Shown here in pieces: positions 1 to 7,723 of a stretch of 14,621 nt of DNA; position 1 is the first letter of the stretch, and each line of letters begins with the position of its first letter. The notes below the pieces were generated by a model. The model was not told where the DNA came from. It searched no databases and saw only the letters and a list, made by a program, of their open reading frames with translations. Position numbers and translations under genes: made by a program. Source of the stretch: TMED109 sp015660425 (lineage in GTDB: Bacteria; Pseudomonadota; Alphaproteobacteria; TMED109); NCBI GenBank assembly GCA_029936295.1, contig JAPYTH010000033.1, positions 1-14,621 on the forward strand, given 5' to 3'.

Positions 1-1127
1 TCAACTAATTCTAGGTTCATTTTTTTTGGCAATCCACCTACATTATGATGCGATTTAATTGTAACTGAGGGACCTCCAGAAAAAGATACCGACTCTATTA
101 CATCAGGATATAATGTGCCCTGAGCTAAAAATTTAACATTTCCAATTTTTTTTGCTTCTAATTCAAACACTTCAATAAATTTTTTTCCTATTATTTTTCT
201 TTTTTTCTCAGGATCACTAACATTGTGTAATGCTTTCAAAAATATTTCTGCAGCATTAACATGTATAAAACGAGAACCTAACCTTGCTTTAAATATAGTA
301 TTAATTTCTTCTGCTTCTCCACCCCTAAGCAAACCATGATCTACAAAAACACAAACTAACTGATCGCCTACTGCCTTATCAATTAAAGCTGCAGTAACCG
401 ATGAATCAACCCCGCCAGAAAGACCACATAAAACCCTTCCATTTCCTATCTGTTTTTTTAATAGATTAACCTTATAATCTGAAAATGACTCCATGCTCCA
501 ACTTGATTTACAATCAGATATATTTTTTACAAAGTTATTGATTAATCTTTTTCCTTCAGTTGTATGAATTACTTCAGGATGAAATTGGACTCCATATTGT
601 TTTTTATTCTCATTGGCAATTACTGCAAATGCTGCCCTCGCTGTATGAGCAACAACATAAAAACCTTCTGGTATTTTCTCTACTGAATCTCCGTGGCTCA
701 TCCATACTTGATATTCATTACCTTCTTTCCATACATTCTTAGTTAAAGAACAAGATTTAATCATTTTAATTTTAGCTCTACCAAATTCACTTTTTCCAGT
801 TGAAACTACTTCACCTCCTAATTGCTTAACCATTGCTTGTTGACCATAGCAAATGCCTAAAATAGGTATCTCTAGTTTAATAACTTTTTCAGATATTCTA
901 GGTGTTTTAATTCCAATAACAGAAGACGGTCCTCCAGATAAAATTATAGCTTTAGGTTGATTATCTAATAAATACTCATCTACTTTATTATATGGAATAA
1001 TTTGGCAAAATACTCCTTCTTCCCTTACTCTTCTTGCAATTAATTGGGTAAATTGGCTGCCAAAATCTACTATTAATATATTATCTGATTTAAACTTATT
1101 TAATATTTCATTATTCTTTTCAGTCAT
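1..1127 (-). CDS. guaA: GMP synthase (glutamine-hydrolysing), C-terminus cut by window edge
   Basis: Amidates XMP to GMP using ATP and glutamine, the last step of guanine nucleotide synthesis, in the cytosol. The frame is open from the ATG at 1127 to base 1, giving 375 codons of a family usually about 520 residues long. The N-terminal class I amidotransferase domain has the triad: Cys93 in GICYGQQ, and His183 and Glu185 in QFHPEV. The ATP-pyrophosphatase P-loop SGGVDSS lies at residues 237-243, and the later conserved stretch AQGTLYPDVIES is also present. The missing part is the dimerisation and XMP-binding C-terminus. The start overlaps the end of the upstream TPR gene by 8 bases (ATGACTGA), and a GAGG Shine-Dalgarno lies 6 nt upstream, so translation is probably coupled. 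It shares a transcription unit with guaB. Confidence 0.97.
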   Translation of the reverse strand, partial: MTEKNNEILNKFKSDNILIVDFGSQFTQLIARRVREEGVFCQIIPYNKVDEYLLDNQPKAIILSGGPSSVIGIKTPRISEKVIKLEIPILGICYGQQAMVKQLGGEVVSTGKSEFGRAKIKMIKSCSLTKNVWKEGNEYQVWMSHGDSVEKIPEGFYVVAHTARAAFAVIANENKKQYGVQFHPEVIHTTEGKRLINNFVKNISDCKSSWSMESFSDYKVNLLKKQIGNGRVLCGLSGGVDSSVTAALIDKAVGDQLVCVFVDHGLLRGGEAEEINTIFKARLGSRFIHVNAAEIFLKALHNVSDPEKKRKIIGKKFIEVFELEAKKIGNVKFLAQGTLYPDVIESVSFSGGPSVTIKSHHNVGGLPKKMNLELV

Positions 1128-1380
1128 TATTGGCCTCATAAAATTCAATTTTATTCTTAACTTCAAAAAAATCTTCACAACCAAATAGGCATATTAAATC
1201 TAACTGATTTAAATGATATTTTGCATTGTCTAAATCATCTAGTTCTAAATAAGCCATAGCAATATAATGGTGCGCTCCGATATAGTCTTTATTTATGTTC
1301 AATGCTATTTTATAATAATTGATCGCTTCTATATAATTTTGTAATTGTCTTTCTGTATATCCTAATAAATTGTATGCTTC
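1120..1380 (-). CDS. TPR-repeat protein, N-terminus lost in assembly gap
   Basis: The last 86 codons are visible before the frame runs into the N gap at 1381. They read as helix-turn-helix TPR units: one from about NLLGYTERQLQNYIEAINYY into ALNINKDY, and a second from about GAHHYIAMAYLELDDLDNA. A conserved-looking tail follows with two cysteines (LDLICLFGCEDF). I recall small TPR proteins with this LxxLxxxC-x3-C tail from alphaproteobacteria, where their function is not defined; protein-protein interaction is the only safe inference. The bases between the rsmB stop and the gap (1481-1491) read AGGAAATTA in the mRNA, a plausible ribosome binding site, so the start codon may lie just inside the gap. 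The first in-frame TTG after the gap (1302) is an internal leucine in the repeat, not the start. It ends inside guaA. Confidence 0.8.
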   Translation of the reverse strand, partial: EAYNLLGYTERQLQNYIEAINYYKIALNINKDYIGAHHYIAMAYLELDDLDNAKYHLNQLDLICLFGCEDFFEVKNKIEFYEANND

Positions 1381-1480
1381 NNNNNNNNNNNNNNNNNNNN
1401 NNNNNNNNNNNNNNNNNNNNNNNNNNNNNNNNNNNNNNNNNNNNNNNNNNNNNNNNNNNNNNNNNNNNNNNNNNNNNNNN
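1381..1480. other. Assembly gap of exactly 100 N
   Basis: A run of 100 N, the usual placeholder length for a scaffold gap of unknown size. It removes the start of the TPR-protein gene. The true length is unknown. Confidence 0.97.
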
Positions 1481-1491
1481 TAATTTCCTAT

Positions 1492-2775
1492 CTAATTAAT
1501 CTTTATCAATCTTGCTATAAAGAAACCATCACATTCATGAATATTTGGAAGTAATTGACAATATTTTTCATTTCCAAGCCATAGTTTTGATTTAATGATA
1601 CTATCCCACGAATATTTTAAATCCACAATTTCAAAATTGATATTATCTTGTAAAAATGCATTTATTTGAAACTTATTTTCCTTATTTAATACTGAGCAAG
1701 TAATATATACTAACTCTCCACCTATTTTTGTTAAACTTGCTCCATAATCTAAAATATTCCTTTGAGTTATTAACAGATTTTTAAATTTATTTTTAGTAAG
1801 ACTAATTTTTTCTTCTGGCCTCCTTCTCCATGCACCACTTCCAGAACAGGGGACATCGCAAATCACACGATCTGCTATGATATTTATATTATGATAGTTT
1901 AATTCTATATTAATTTTATTTAATAATTTACTTCTTATAGCTCTCTCTTTTATTTTTTCTAACCTTATTAAATTAATGTCTGTAGCTATAATTTTAACAT
2001 TATCTAATAAATTCGCTAAAAGTAATGACTTTCCTCCTGCGCCTGCACAGAGATCTATAATAGTTTCATTTTCTTTTGCACCACATAACAAAGAAACTAT
2101 TTGACTGCCTTCATCTTGGATTTCTATTAATCCTTTTTTATATTCTATCAGATTATTGATAGGTATTCTTTTATTAATTCTTATTCCAATAGGTGACAAA
2201 GTAGTTTTTTCTGAAATTATATTATAATTTTTTAGCTTATTTATGATTATGTCTCTACTTTGACCATTTTTTACTCTGATATCAAAATGTGACTCCTTGA
2301 GTAAGCTTTCACATACTTTATAAGTATCATTATAATAACTCTCATAAAATTCATTATATAGCCATTCTGGTAAAGCGCATTTAACATACTCAATATCCTT
2401 AAATTTAAAATTACTAATTTTTTCAATAAAACTGTTAATGTTTTCCGTCATTTTAATTGCATAAGGTCCATCATTAAAATATGAAATGAGGTTACTTTTT
2501 CCACTTCCATAAAATATATAATAAATAATTGTAAACTCTAAAGGACGATCATCTATAATTATGTTGTTTTTTTGAATGTAATCTATGCTGAAATATCTTT
2601 TGATAATTCCGAATACATTATTAGTAATTTCTCTTCTATCTTTTGAACCAACATAACGATTATTGCGCATCCAATTTTTTATTATTTTATCTGATGAAAA
2701 ATTATCACCTCTTGGTTGTAGAAAAATATCATTAATAATTTCTACAACAGATAATAGACGTGCTCCTGGAGTCAA
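1492..2775 (-). CDS. rsmB: 16S rRNA (cytosine-C5) methyltransferase, RsmB/Sun family
   Basis: SAM-dependent m5C methyltransferase of the NOL1/NOP2/Sun family; RsmB modifies C967 of 16S rRNA in E. coli. At 427 residues it is normal length. Residues 1 to about 130 form the NusB-like RNA-binding domain, with the N-terminal signature RNNRYVGSKDR at 38-47. The SAM-binding motif DLCAGAGGKS is at 241-250. Both family cysteines are present: Cys310 in DVPCSGSG (product release) and Cys360 in YITCSVLNKEN (nucleophile). The start is TTG: an in-frame stop lies five codons upstream with no ATG or GTG between, and MTPGARLLSVVEI fits alphaproteobacterial homologues, while the next Met (36) would delete conserved sequence. 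The start overlaps the guaB stop as TTGA, with no clear Shine-Dalgarno, which suggests coupled translation. Confidence 0.93.
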   Translation of the reverse strand: MTPGARLLSVVEIINDIFLQPRGDNFSSDKIIKNWMRNNRYVGSKDRREITNNVFGIIKRYFSIDYIQKNNIIIDDRPLEFTIIYYIFYGSGKSNLISYFNDGPYAIKMTENINSFIEKISNFKFKDIEYVKCALPEWLYNEFYESYYNDTYKVCESLLKESHFDIRVKNGQSRDIIINKLKNYNIISEKTTLSPIGIRINKRIPINNLIEYKKGLIEIQDEGSQIVSLLCGAKENETIIDLCAGAGGKSLLLANLLDNVKIIATDINLIRLEKIKERAIRSKLLNKINIELNYHNINIIADRVICDVPCSGSGAWRRRPEEKISLTKNKFKNLLITQRNILDYGASLTKIGGELVYITCSVLNKENKFQINAFLQDNINFEIVDLKYSWDSIIKSKLWLGNEKYCQLLPNIHECDGFFIARLIKIN

Positions 2776-4235
2776 GCATCGCCAGTCTTATAATTTGGTG
2801 CTTCCTTTGTTATAGCAATATCATGGATATGACTTTCTTTTACACCTGCAGAAGTAATTCTTTGAAAAATACATTTTGTTTGCATACTATAAATATTTTT
2901 ATTACCTGTATAACCCATAGCCGCTTTTAATCCTCCAATTAATTGATCTATAACAGATGAAGCTAAACCCTTATATGCCACTCTTCCTTCTACTCCTTCC
3001 GGAACTAATTTCATCTGATCTGTAATCTCTTCCTGAAAATACCTATCGGCTGACCCTCTTGCCATTGCGCCTAAAGAACCCATACCTCTATAAGATTTAA
3101 AAGTTCTTCCTTGATACAGAAATGTTTCACCTGGAGCCTCCTCTGTTCCCGCTAATAAAGAGCCTACCATTACACAATCAGCTCCAGCTCCAATTGCTTT
3201 TGCAAGATCTCCTGAGTATCTAATTCCACCATCAGCTATTACTGGAATTTTTTTAGCTTTGCATGCTTGTCTAGCCTCACATATTGCTGAAAATTGTGGT
3301 ACGCCTACGCCAGCAACTATTCTAGTAGTACAGATAGATCCTGGGCCTATGCCTATTTTTACTGCATCTGCTCCTGCTTTTATTATAGCTTGAGCACCTT
3401 CTGCAGTTGCGACATTACCTCCAACAACTTGAATATTTTTAAAAGATTTTTTTATATTTTTTATTGCCTCTAAAACACTTTTAGCATGTCCATGAGCAGT
3501 ATCTACTACTATAGCATCAACTCCAGCCACAATTAATGCTTTTGTTCTTTGCATTCCATCTTTTCCTACACCAACTGCTGCTGCCACTCTTAATCTTCCC
3601 TCTGAATCTTTTGTAGCAAAAGGATTTCTTTCACTTTTCTTAATATCAGACACTGTTATTAAGCCAACACACCTATATTTTTTATCTACTACAATAAGTT
3701 TTTCCACTCTAGTACTAGTAAGATTAGAAATAGCATCTTCTCTGCTAACGGTATCCGGAACTGTTACTAAATTCTTTTTAGTCATTAAATTTTTAACGAG
3801 GTCATTAGGGTTATCTGCAAAACGAACATCTCTATTTGTTATAATTCCCAAAAGAACACCATTTTTAGCAGTAACAGGAAAACCTGACACTCCATGTATT
3901 TTTTTTAAGGCTAAAATATCTTGTAATTTATCTTCTGGGCTGACTGTAATAGGATTAATAACCATGCCTGATTCAAAACGCTTAACTATTTCTACTTCCC
4001 TTACCTGCTCTTCTATCTTGTTATTCTTATGAATAACTCCAATTCCACCTGATTGGGCTATTGCAATAGCTAACTTTGACTCGGTAACTGTATCCATAGC
4101 TGAAGATACTAATGGAATATTCAAAGTAATGTTTTTTGTAAACATAGTTTTAGTATCCGCTTTACTTGGTAAAACCGAAGATGCTGCTGGTCTTATTAAG
4201 ACATCATCAAAAGTAAATGCTTCAACTAATTTCAA
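2772..4235 (-). CDS. guaB: Inosine-5'-monophosphate dehydrogenase
   Basis: Oxidises IMP to XMP with NAD, the committed step to GMP, in the cytosol; its product feeds guaA downstream in the same run of genes. At 487 residues it is full length. A TIM barrel is interrupted by two CBS domains at about 92-205 (MVINPITVSPEDKL onwards). The catalytic loop GPGSICTTR at 298-305 contains Cys302, and the flap SADRYF at 395-400 provides the conserved Arg-Tyr pair. The phosphate-site motifs VIADGGIRYSGD and CVMVGSLLAGTEE are present. The start is TTG: a TAA stop sits directly upstream in frame, and the next Met (31) would lose the conserved FTFDDVLI start of the barrel. A purine-rich AGAGAG lies about 7 nt upstream. 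The CBS pair may bind adenine or guanine nucleotides, as in other IMPDHs. Confidence 0.97.
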   Translation of the reverse strand: MKLVEAFTFDDVLIRPAASSVLPSKADTKTMFTKNITLNIPLVSSAMDTVTESKLAIAIAQSGGIGVIHKNNKIEEQVREVEIVKRFESGMVINPITVSPEDKLQDILALKKIHGVSGFPVTAKNGVLLGIITNRDVRFADNPNDLVKNLMTKKNLVTVPDTVSREDAISNLTSTRVEKLIVVDKKYRCVGLITVSDIKKSERNPFATKDSEGRLRVAAAVGVGKDGMQRTKALIVAGVDAIVVDTAHGHAKSVLEAIKNIKKSFKNIQVVGGNVATAEGAQAIIKAGADAVKIGIGPGSICTTRIVAGVGVPQFSAICEARQACKAKKIPVIADGGIRYSGDLAKAIGAGADCVMVGSLLAGTEEAPGETFLYQGRTFKSYRGMGSLGAMARGSADRYFQEEITDQMKLVPEGVEGRVAYKGLASSVIDQLIGGLKAAMGYTGNKNIYSMQTKCIFQRITSAGVKESHIHDIAITKEAPNYKTGDA

Positions 4236-4278
4236 TTACTATCTCTCTTATTTTAAAAATATATAAAATGTTATAAAC

Positions 4279-4309
4279 TAATTATTTACAGAATATACAT
4301 AATTATTTA
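4279..4309. repeat. Two direct 10-bp AT boxes upstream of guaB
   Basis: TAATTATTTA occurs at 4279-4288 and again at 4300-4309, with starts 21 bp apart (two helical turns), inside the 75-bp space between rlmE and guaB. This is the widest spacing in the minus-strand run, so a guaB promoter could lie here. No convincing -35/-10 pair or terminator hairpin is visible. In such AT-rich DNA the match may be chance. Confidence 0.3.
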
Positions 4310-4310
4310 A

Positions 4311-4997
4311 TTACGCCAAGTCTTGATCATTAAAATTTAAGCCAATTAAAAATATTTCTGCAGAATCTTTCCTACTTGACTTAGGCTTATAACGCTTAAT
4401 TGATGAAAAATATTTCCTCATTGTACCAACGAATTCTTCTTCTCCTTTTCCTCTAATTAATTTACAACAAAATGAACCATCCTTTTGTAATAACTGTACT
4501 GCAGTATCCAAAGCAAGTTCTGCTAAAAGCAAAGCTCTTGTTTGATCAGTATTTCTATGCCCTGATGCAGATGGTGCCATATCTGACATTACTACATCCG
4601 TCTGGCCTTCTAATTTATTTTTTATTGTTTCAATAATCTTTTCATCCATTATATTTCCATTAATAAATGAGACTCCTACTATTGGAATAATATCCTGAAT
4701 ATCTACAGATACTAACTTTCCACTTTTAGGAAGACCTATAATCTTAGCTGCAACTTGACTCCACCCTCCAGGTGCTGCTCCTAAATCTATTACTGTTTTA
4801 CCCTTATATAAAAATTTAAATTTATTATTTAATTCTATTAATTTATAAGCAGATCGAGAACGGTAACCATCTTCTTTAGCCGCTATAACATAAGGGTCAT
4901 TTAGTTGTCTTTCAAGCCAACGCCTAGAAGATACACTTTTTGAACCTTTTTTTATTTTAACTTTAATCCTAGAGTTATTTGTTAAATTATTAGACAT
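4311..4997 (-). CDS. rlmE: 23S rRNA (uridine-2'-O) methyltransferase RlmE (FtsJ/RrmJ)
   Basis: Methylates the 2'-O of U2552 in the A-loop of 23S rRNA, late in 50S subunit assembly, using SAM. At 228 residues it is slightly longer than E. coli RrmJ; the extra is a basic N-terminal tail (KVKIKKGSKSVSSRR), as is common in alphaproteobacteria. The SAM motif DLGAAPGGWSQ is at 71-81. The K-D-K-E catalytic tetrad is intact: Lys52 (RSAYKL), Asp139 (SDMAPSASGH), Lys179 (CCKLIRG) and Glu214 (SAEIFLIG). It begins with ATG, 17-18 bp after the acyl-CoA synthetase stop, with only a weak ribosome binding site (GGTATT). It joins RsmB as a second rRNA methyltransferase in the same gene run as guaB. Confidence 0.96.
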   Translation of the reverse strand: MSNNLTNNSRIKVKIKKGSKSVSSRRWLERQLNDPYVIAAKEDGYRSRSAYKLIELNNKFKFLYKGKTVIDLGAAPGGWSQVAAKIIGLPKSGKLVSVDIQDIIPIVGVSFINGNIMDEKIIETIKNKLEGQTDVVMSDMAPSASGHRNTDQTRALLLAELALDTAVQLLQKDGSFCCKLIRGKGEEEFVGTMRKYFSSIKRYKPKSSRKDSAEIFLIGLNFNDQDLA

Positions 4998-5015
4998 AAT
5001 AATACCGATTTCTAA

Positions 5016-6575
5016 TTAAAAACTTTCTAAATTAAAATAAGTTTTTAACATTTCTTCTACGAAATGTCTTTGAACTTTACCAGTAGTGCTTCTTGGAATA
5101 TCAGTTTCATTAATAACTAATATATCTACAGGCTGTTTATAACCAGCTAAACTAGATCTGCATAATTTTTTTAATTTTTTAATAATCACATCTTTTTCTA
5201 GGAAGTTTCCTATACTTATAATTGCAATGGGAGATTCTCCCCATTTTTTACTTTTTATTTTTACAACTATTGCTTCTGATACATTTTTATGACTTAATAA
5301 TATTCTCTCAATTTCAGCAGGATAAATATTTTCACCTCCTGATTTTATTAAATATTTTTTTCTATCTACAAAGTCTAAAGTTCCATTTATATTACGTTTC
5401 ATCATGTCTCCCATGTGAAACCACCCATTTCTGAACTCTTTTAAATTTGTTGATTCAGCTTCCCAATAACCACTAAACAATGTTGGACCTCTCACAGCAC
5501 ATTCACCTGAAACCCCTAATTTCACGACTTTATTATTATTAACTAATATAACTTCACAAAAACTACTTTGAATTTTTGAAAGAGAAAAATTTTTAACTTT
5601 TTTAGAAATAATTCCTCCTGAGGCGGGAGGCATACCCGTTTCCGTTGAACCAAAAGAATTTAAATATGGAGTATCTAATAATGTAGTAATTTCTGTAATT
5701 TGTTTCATAGGAATAAGGTCCGCCATAGCTCCCATAGTTTTAATTCCTTTAATATTAAATTTTTTTCCATTAAGAAACTTAATAAAACCTTCTAACATTC
5801 CTGGCATTAAAACCAACCATGATAATTTATATTTTTGGATCAAATTTTTTAAAACTTTTGGTTGAAAGCCATCTACAAAAGCAACTGAAGACCCTATGAT
5901 TAATGATCCTATTGCTAAATCAGTAGATGCCATATGAAACATAGGTGCCCAAGCAGGAAACGTATCTTCTTTATTAATTTTATATTCATAAGCAGAATAC
6001 ATAGCTCTAGCAATAAAAGCTCTGTGAGAAATTTTAGCCCCTTTAGGATAACCGGTGGTTCCTGAGGTAAACAAAATAACAAGAATATCTTCACCACTCC
6101 CTAAGCTTGCTCCAACATAAGGAATTGCATTCTTTATTAAATTTTCGTATTTAGAATCATAAAAGATAAAAGAGTTTTTTTTAATTGTGCTTAATTTTGC
6201 CTTAGCTTTAAATTTCTCTGATAAAAAAGTTAATTTAGGTTTTACTAAACTTATACAATAATTAACTTCTTTATCAGATAGTCTCCAGTTTATTGCGGCT
6301 ACTACTGCACCTATTTTTGCACATGCCATTTCTAATTCTAAATACTCTAATCTGTTCTCAGACAGAATAGCAATTCTATCTTTATGTTTAATACCCTTCT
6401 TTATTAAAACTGTAGATAATTTAAGAACCCTTAATAAAAATACTTTATAGGTATATTTATCTCCATTTAAATTTATTATTGCCAATGCTCTAGGATTTTT
6501 TATCGCTTGAGATTGAAACAATTCAGCAACAGACATTCCTGTAGCTTTAGATGTTAGAATATTCTCTTTTTTCAT
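5016..6575 (-). CDS. AMP-forming acyl-CoA synthetase (ANL superfamily), substrate unknown
   Basis: Activates a carboxylic acid to its CoA thioester through an acyl-adenylate. At 519 residues it matches medium/long-chain fatty acyl-CoA or aryl-CoA ligases. Motifs run in the expected order: the phosphate loop LFTSGTTGYPKGAK at about 168-181, SFGSTETGMPP at 308-317, GWFHMGD at 384-390, DFVDRKKYLIKSGGENIYP at 401-419 (hinge and A8 region), and the invariant lysine Lys500 in PRSTTGKVQRHF. The acyl pocket does not allow me to name the acid; E. coli CaiC or FadD-like and FadK-like enzymes are all comparable. It has no signal peptide and is cytosolic. The ATG follows the sulfurtransferase stop by 2 bp (TAAACATG) and has no Shine-Dalgarno, so it is probably read by ribosomes that finish the upstream gene. 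The two genes are likely co-expressed. Confidence 0.9.
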   Translation of the reverse strand: MKKENILTSKATGMSVAELFQSQAIKNPRALAIINLNGDKYTYKVFLLRVLKLSTVLIKKGIKHKDRIAILSENRLEYLELEMACAKIGAVVAAINWRLSDKEVNYCISLVKPKLTFLSEKFKAKAKLSTIKKNSFIFYDSKYENLIKNAIPYVGASLGSGEDILVILFTSGTTGYPKGAKISHRAFIARAMYSAYEYKINKEDTFPAWAPMFHMASTDLAIGSLIIGSSVAFVDGFQPKVLKNLIQKYKLSWLVLMPGMLEGFIKFLNGKKFNIKGIKTMGAMADLIPMKQITEITTLLDTPYLNSFGSTETGMPPASGGIISKKVKNFSLSKIQSSFCEVILVNNNKVVKLGVSGECAVRGPTLFSGYWEAESTNLKEFRNGWFHMGDMMKRNINGTLDFVDRKKYLIKSGGENIYPAEIERILLSHKNVSEAIVVKIKSKKWGESPIAIISIGNFLEKDVIIKKLKKLCRSSLAGYKQPVDILVINETDIPRSTTGKVQRHFVEEMLKTYFNLESF

Positions 6576-6577
6576 GT

Positions 6578-7543
6578 TTATTTTGGAGGTTTCATAGAAA
6601 ACGAATCAACTTCCTTTTCCTTATCTTTGTTTTTGATAAAATTTATTTTATCTATCATTGGCAAAGAAAAATTACCTGACCATTCAGCCAAAGAAGATTC
6701 ATACAAACGATGATTGGGGTGTTCTAAAATTTCTGAAATTACAAACCAAGAAAGGGCACTCTCTAAACCTGCATTGCAGAATGATATTTGATCACCTTTT
6801 TTAGAAATACCTGAATGTTCTATAATTTTTATTATGTTTTCTTTATCTTGAAAATATAATGTATTGTTTTTTAACAACCATGAATTAGGTAAATTAATTG
6901 CGTCCGGAATGGTTCCTGTTCTAAGTGCAGGAAAAGATGTATTTATTCCAATAAACATATCTGACGGTCTTGCATCAATTAAGTAACCTTTTTTATTTAT
7001 TATATCCAATACATCCTCTTTATTCGCTATAATATTTTGATTGATTTTTGCCTTATAAGGCTTCTCCTGAGGCAAAATAAAACCTGTTTCAGTTTCACTA
7101 TCCCAATCTTCTTTCCAACTTTTTAAACCTCCATTTAGTATAGATACTTTCTCATGTCCTAAGTATTTAAATGTAAAATAAATAGCTGCTGTTTCGGCTG
7201 CATCATATTTACCTGTTCCTGGTGCAACAATAATTACATAATCACTATTTGTAATACCTAAAGACCCTATTAATTTTTCTAAATTTTTAGTCTTTGGCAT
7301 AAGTAATGGCACTTTATTTCTAGTTTCTCTCCAACCACTGCTGTAAAAATTTGTAAATACAGAACAAGGAATATGAGAAAGCTCATATTCTTTTTTAGAT
7401 CTATGAACTTCTAATATCTTAAAACCTTCTGTACATACTTTATCCTTCAACCATTCATTTTCAACTAATGGATTTGCAAAAGCAGAATGTATATTTAATA
7501 TAAATATAAACAAATATATTATATTGCTTTTAATTTTAAACAT
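6578..7543 (-). CDS. Exported tandem-rhodanese sulfurtransferase
   Basis: A two-domain rhodanese-type sulfurtransferase that would move sulfane sulfur through a cysteine persulfide. A signal peptide is visible: Lys at 3 and 5, a hydrophobic core at about 8-18, and a cleavage site after AFA (residue 23), which puts the protein in the periplasm. Residues about 28-145 form the inactive N-terminal rhodanese domain (ending VSILNGGLKSW). Residues about 172-292 form the catalytic domain, with DARPSDMFIG at 190-199 and Cys256 in the loop FCNAGLESA. The loop differs from both classical thiosulfate sulfurtransferase (CRKGVT) and mercaptopyruvate sulfurtransferase (CGSGVT), so the donor cannot be named. 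The WFVISEIL and EWSGNFSLP neighbourhoods resemble bacterial sulfurtransferases that carry a CNTGH-like loop. AAGGA lies 6 nt before the ATG. It is divergent from pqqA and leads the acyl-CoA synthetase gene. Confidence 0.88.
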   Translation of the reverse strand: MFKIKSNIIYLFIFILNIHSAFANPLVENEWLKDKVCTEGFKILEVHRSKKEYELSHIPCSVFTNFYSSGWRETRNKVPLLMPKTKNLEKLIGSLGITNSDYVIIVAPGTGKYDAAETAAIYFTFKYLGHEKVSILNGGLKSWKEDWDSETETGFILPQEKPYKAKINQNIIANKEDVLDIINKKGYLIDARPSDMFIGINTSFPALRTGTIPDAINLPNSWLLKNNTLYFQDKENIIKIIEHSGISKKGDQISFCNAGLESALSWFVISEILEHPNHRLYESSLAEWSGNFSLPMIDKINFIKNKDKEKEVDSFSMKPPK

Positions 7544-7611
7544 CTTTTTCCTTAAATTTATTTAGTATTCCTATTAAATAGTTACAGTAGAATTACCAAA
7601 AAATTAAAAAT

Positions 7612-7633
7612 TATTAATAATTCATTATTAATA
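7612..7633. promoter_or_regulatory. Perfect 10-bp inverted repeat (2-nt spacer) between sulfurtransferase and pqqA
   Basis: The arms at 7612-7621 (TATTAATAAT) and 7624-7633 (ATTATTAATA) are exact reverse complements around TC. The site is about 70 bp upstream of the sulfurtransferase ATG and 145 bp upstream of pqqA. Between divergent genes a terminator is not expected, so an operator is the more natural reading, but the arms are pure A/T and chance cannot be excluded. Confidence 0.35.
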
Positions 7634-7644
7634 TCTATAGATAT
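7631..7644. promoter_or_regulatory. Perfect 14-bp palindrome in the divergent intergenic region
   Basis: ATATCTA/TAGATAT is a perfect 14-bp palindrome, and its left end overlaps the preceding inverted repeat by 3 bp. It could be a dimeric-regulator half-site pair. A palindrome of this size could also arise by chance in DNA this AT-rich. Confidence 0.25.
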
Positions 7645-7680
7645 ATTGAATTATAGGTGATTACAATAATAAGTATAGAT

Positions 7681-7710
7681 TTGCATAATACATTTTTTCT
7701 GTTTTATTCT
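7681..7710 (+). promoter_or_regulatory. Candidate sigma-70-type promoter for pqqA
   Basis: TTGCAT at 7681-7686 and TATTCT at 7705-7710 are separated by 18 bp. Four of six bases match TTGACA and four of six match TATAAT. Transcription would start near 7717, giving a leader of about 60 nt that includes the inverted repeat at 7724-7744. It is the best pair I found ahead of pqqA, but the matches are only moderate. Confidence 0.35.
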
Positions 7711-7723
7711 ATCCCTTAAGCGA

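Noticed and set aside
560..742. Small plus-strand open frames inside guaA (560-742) and inside the acyl-CoA synthetase gene (5222-5434)
   Set aside because: Both are antisense to genes with intact catalytic motifs and have no independent coding signs.
1120..1302. A 60-codon gene starting at 1302
   Set aside because: The start codon would be a TTG leucine in the middle of a TPR helix, and the frame continues upstream without a stop into the N gap.
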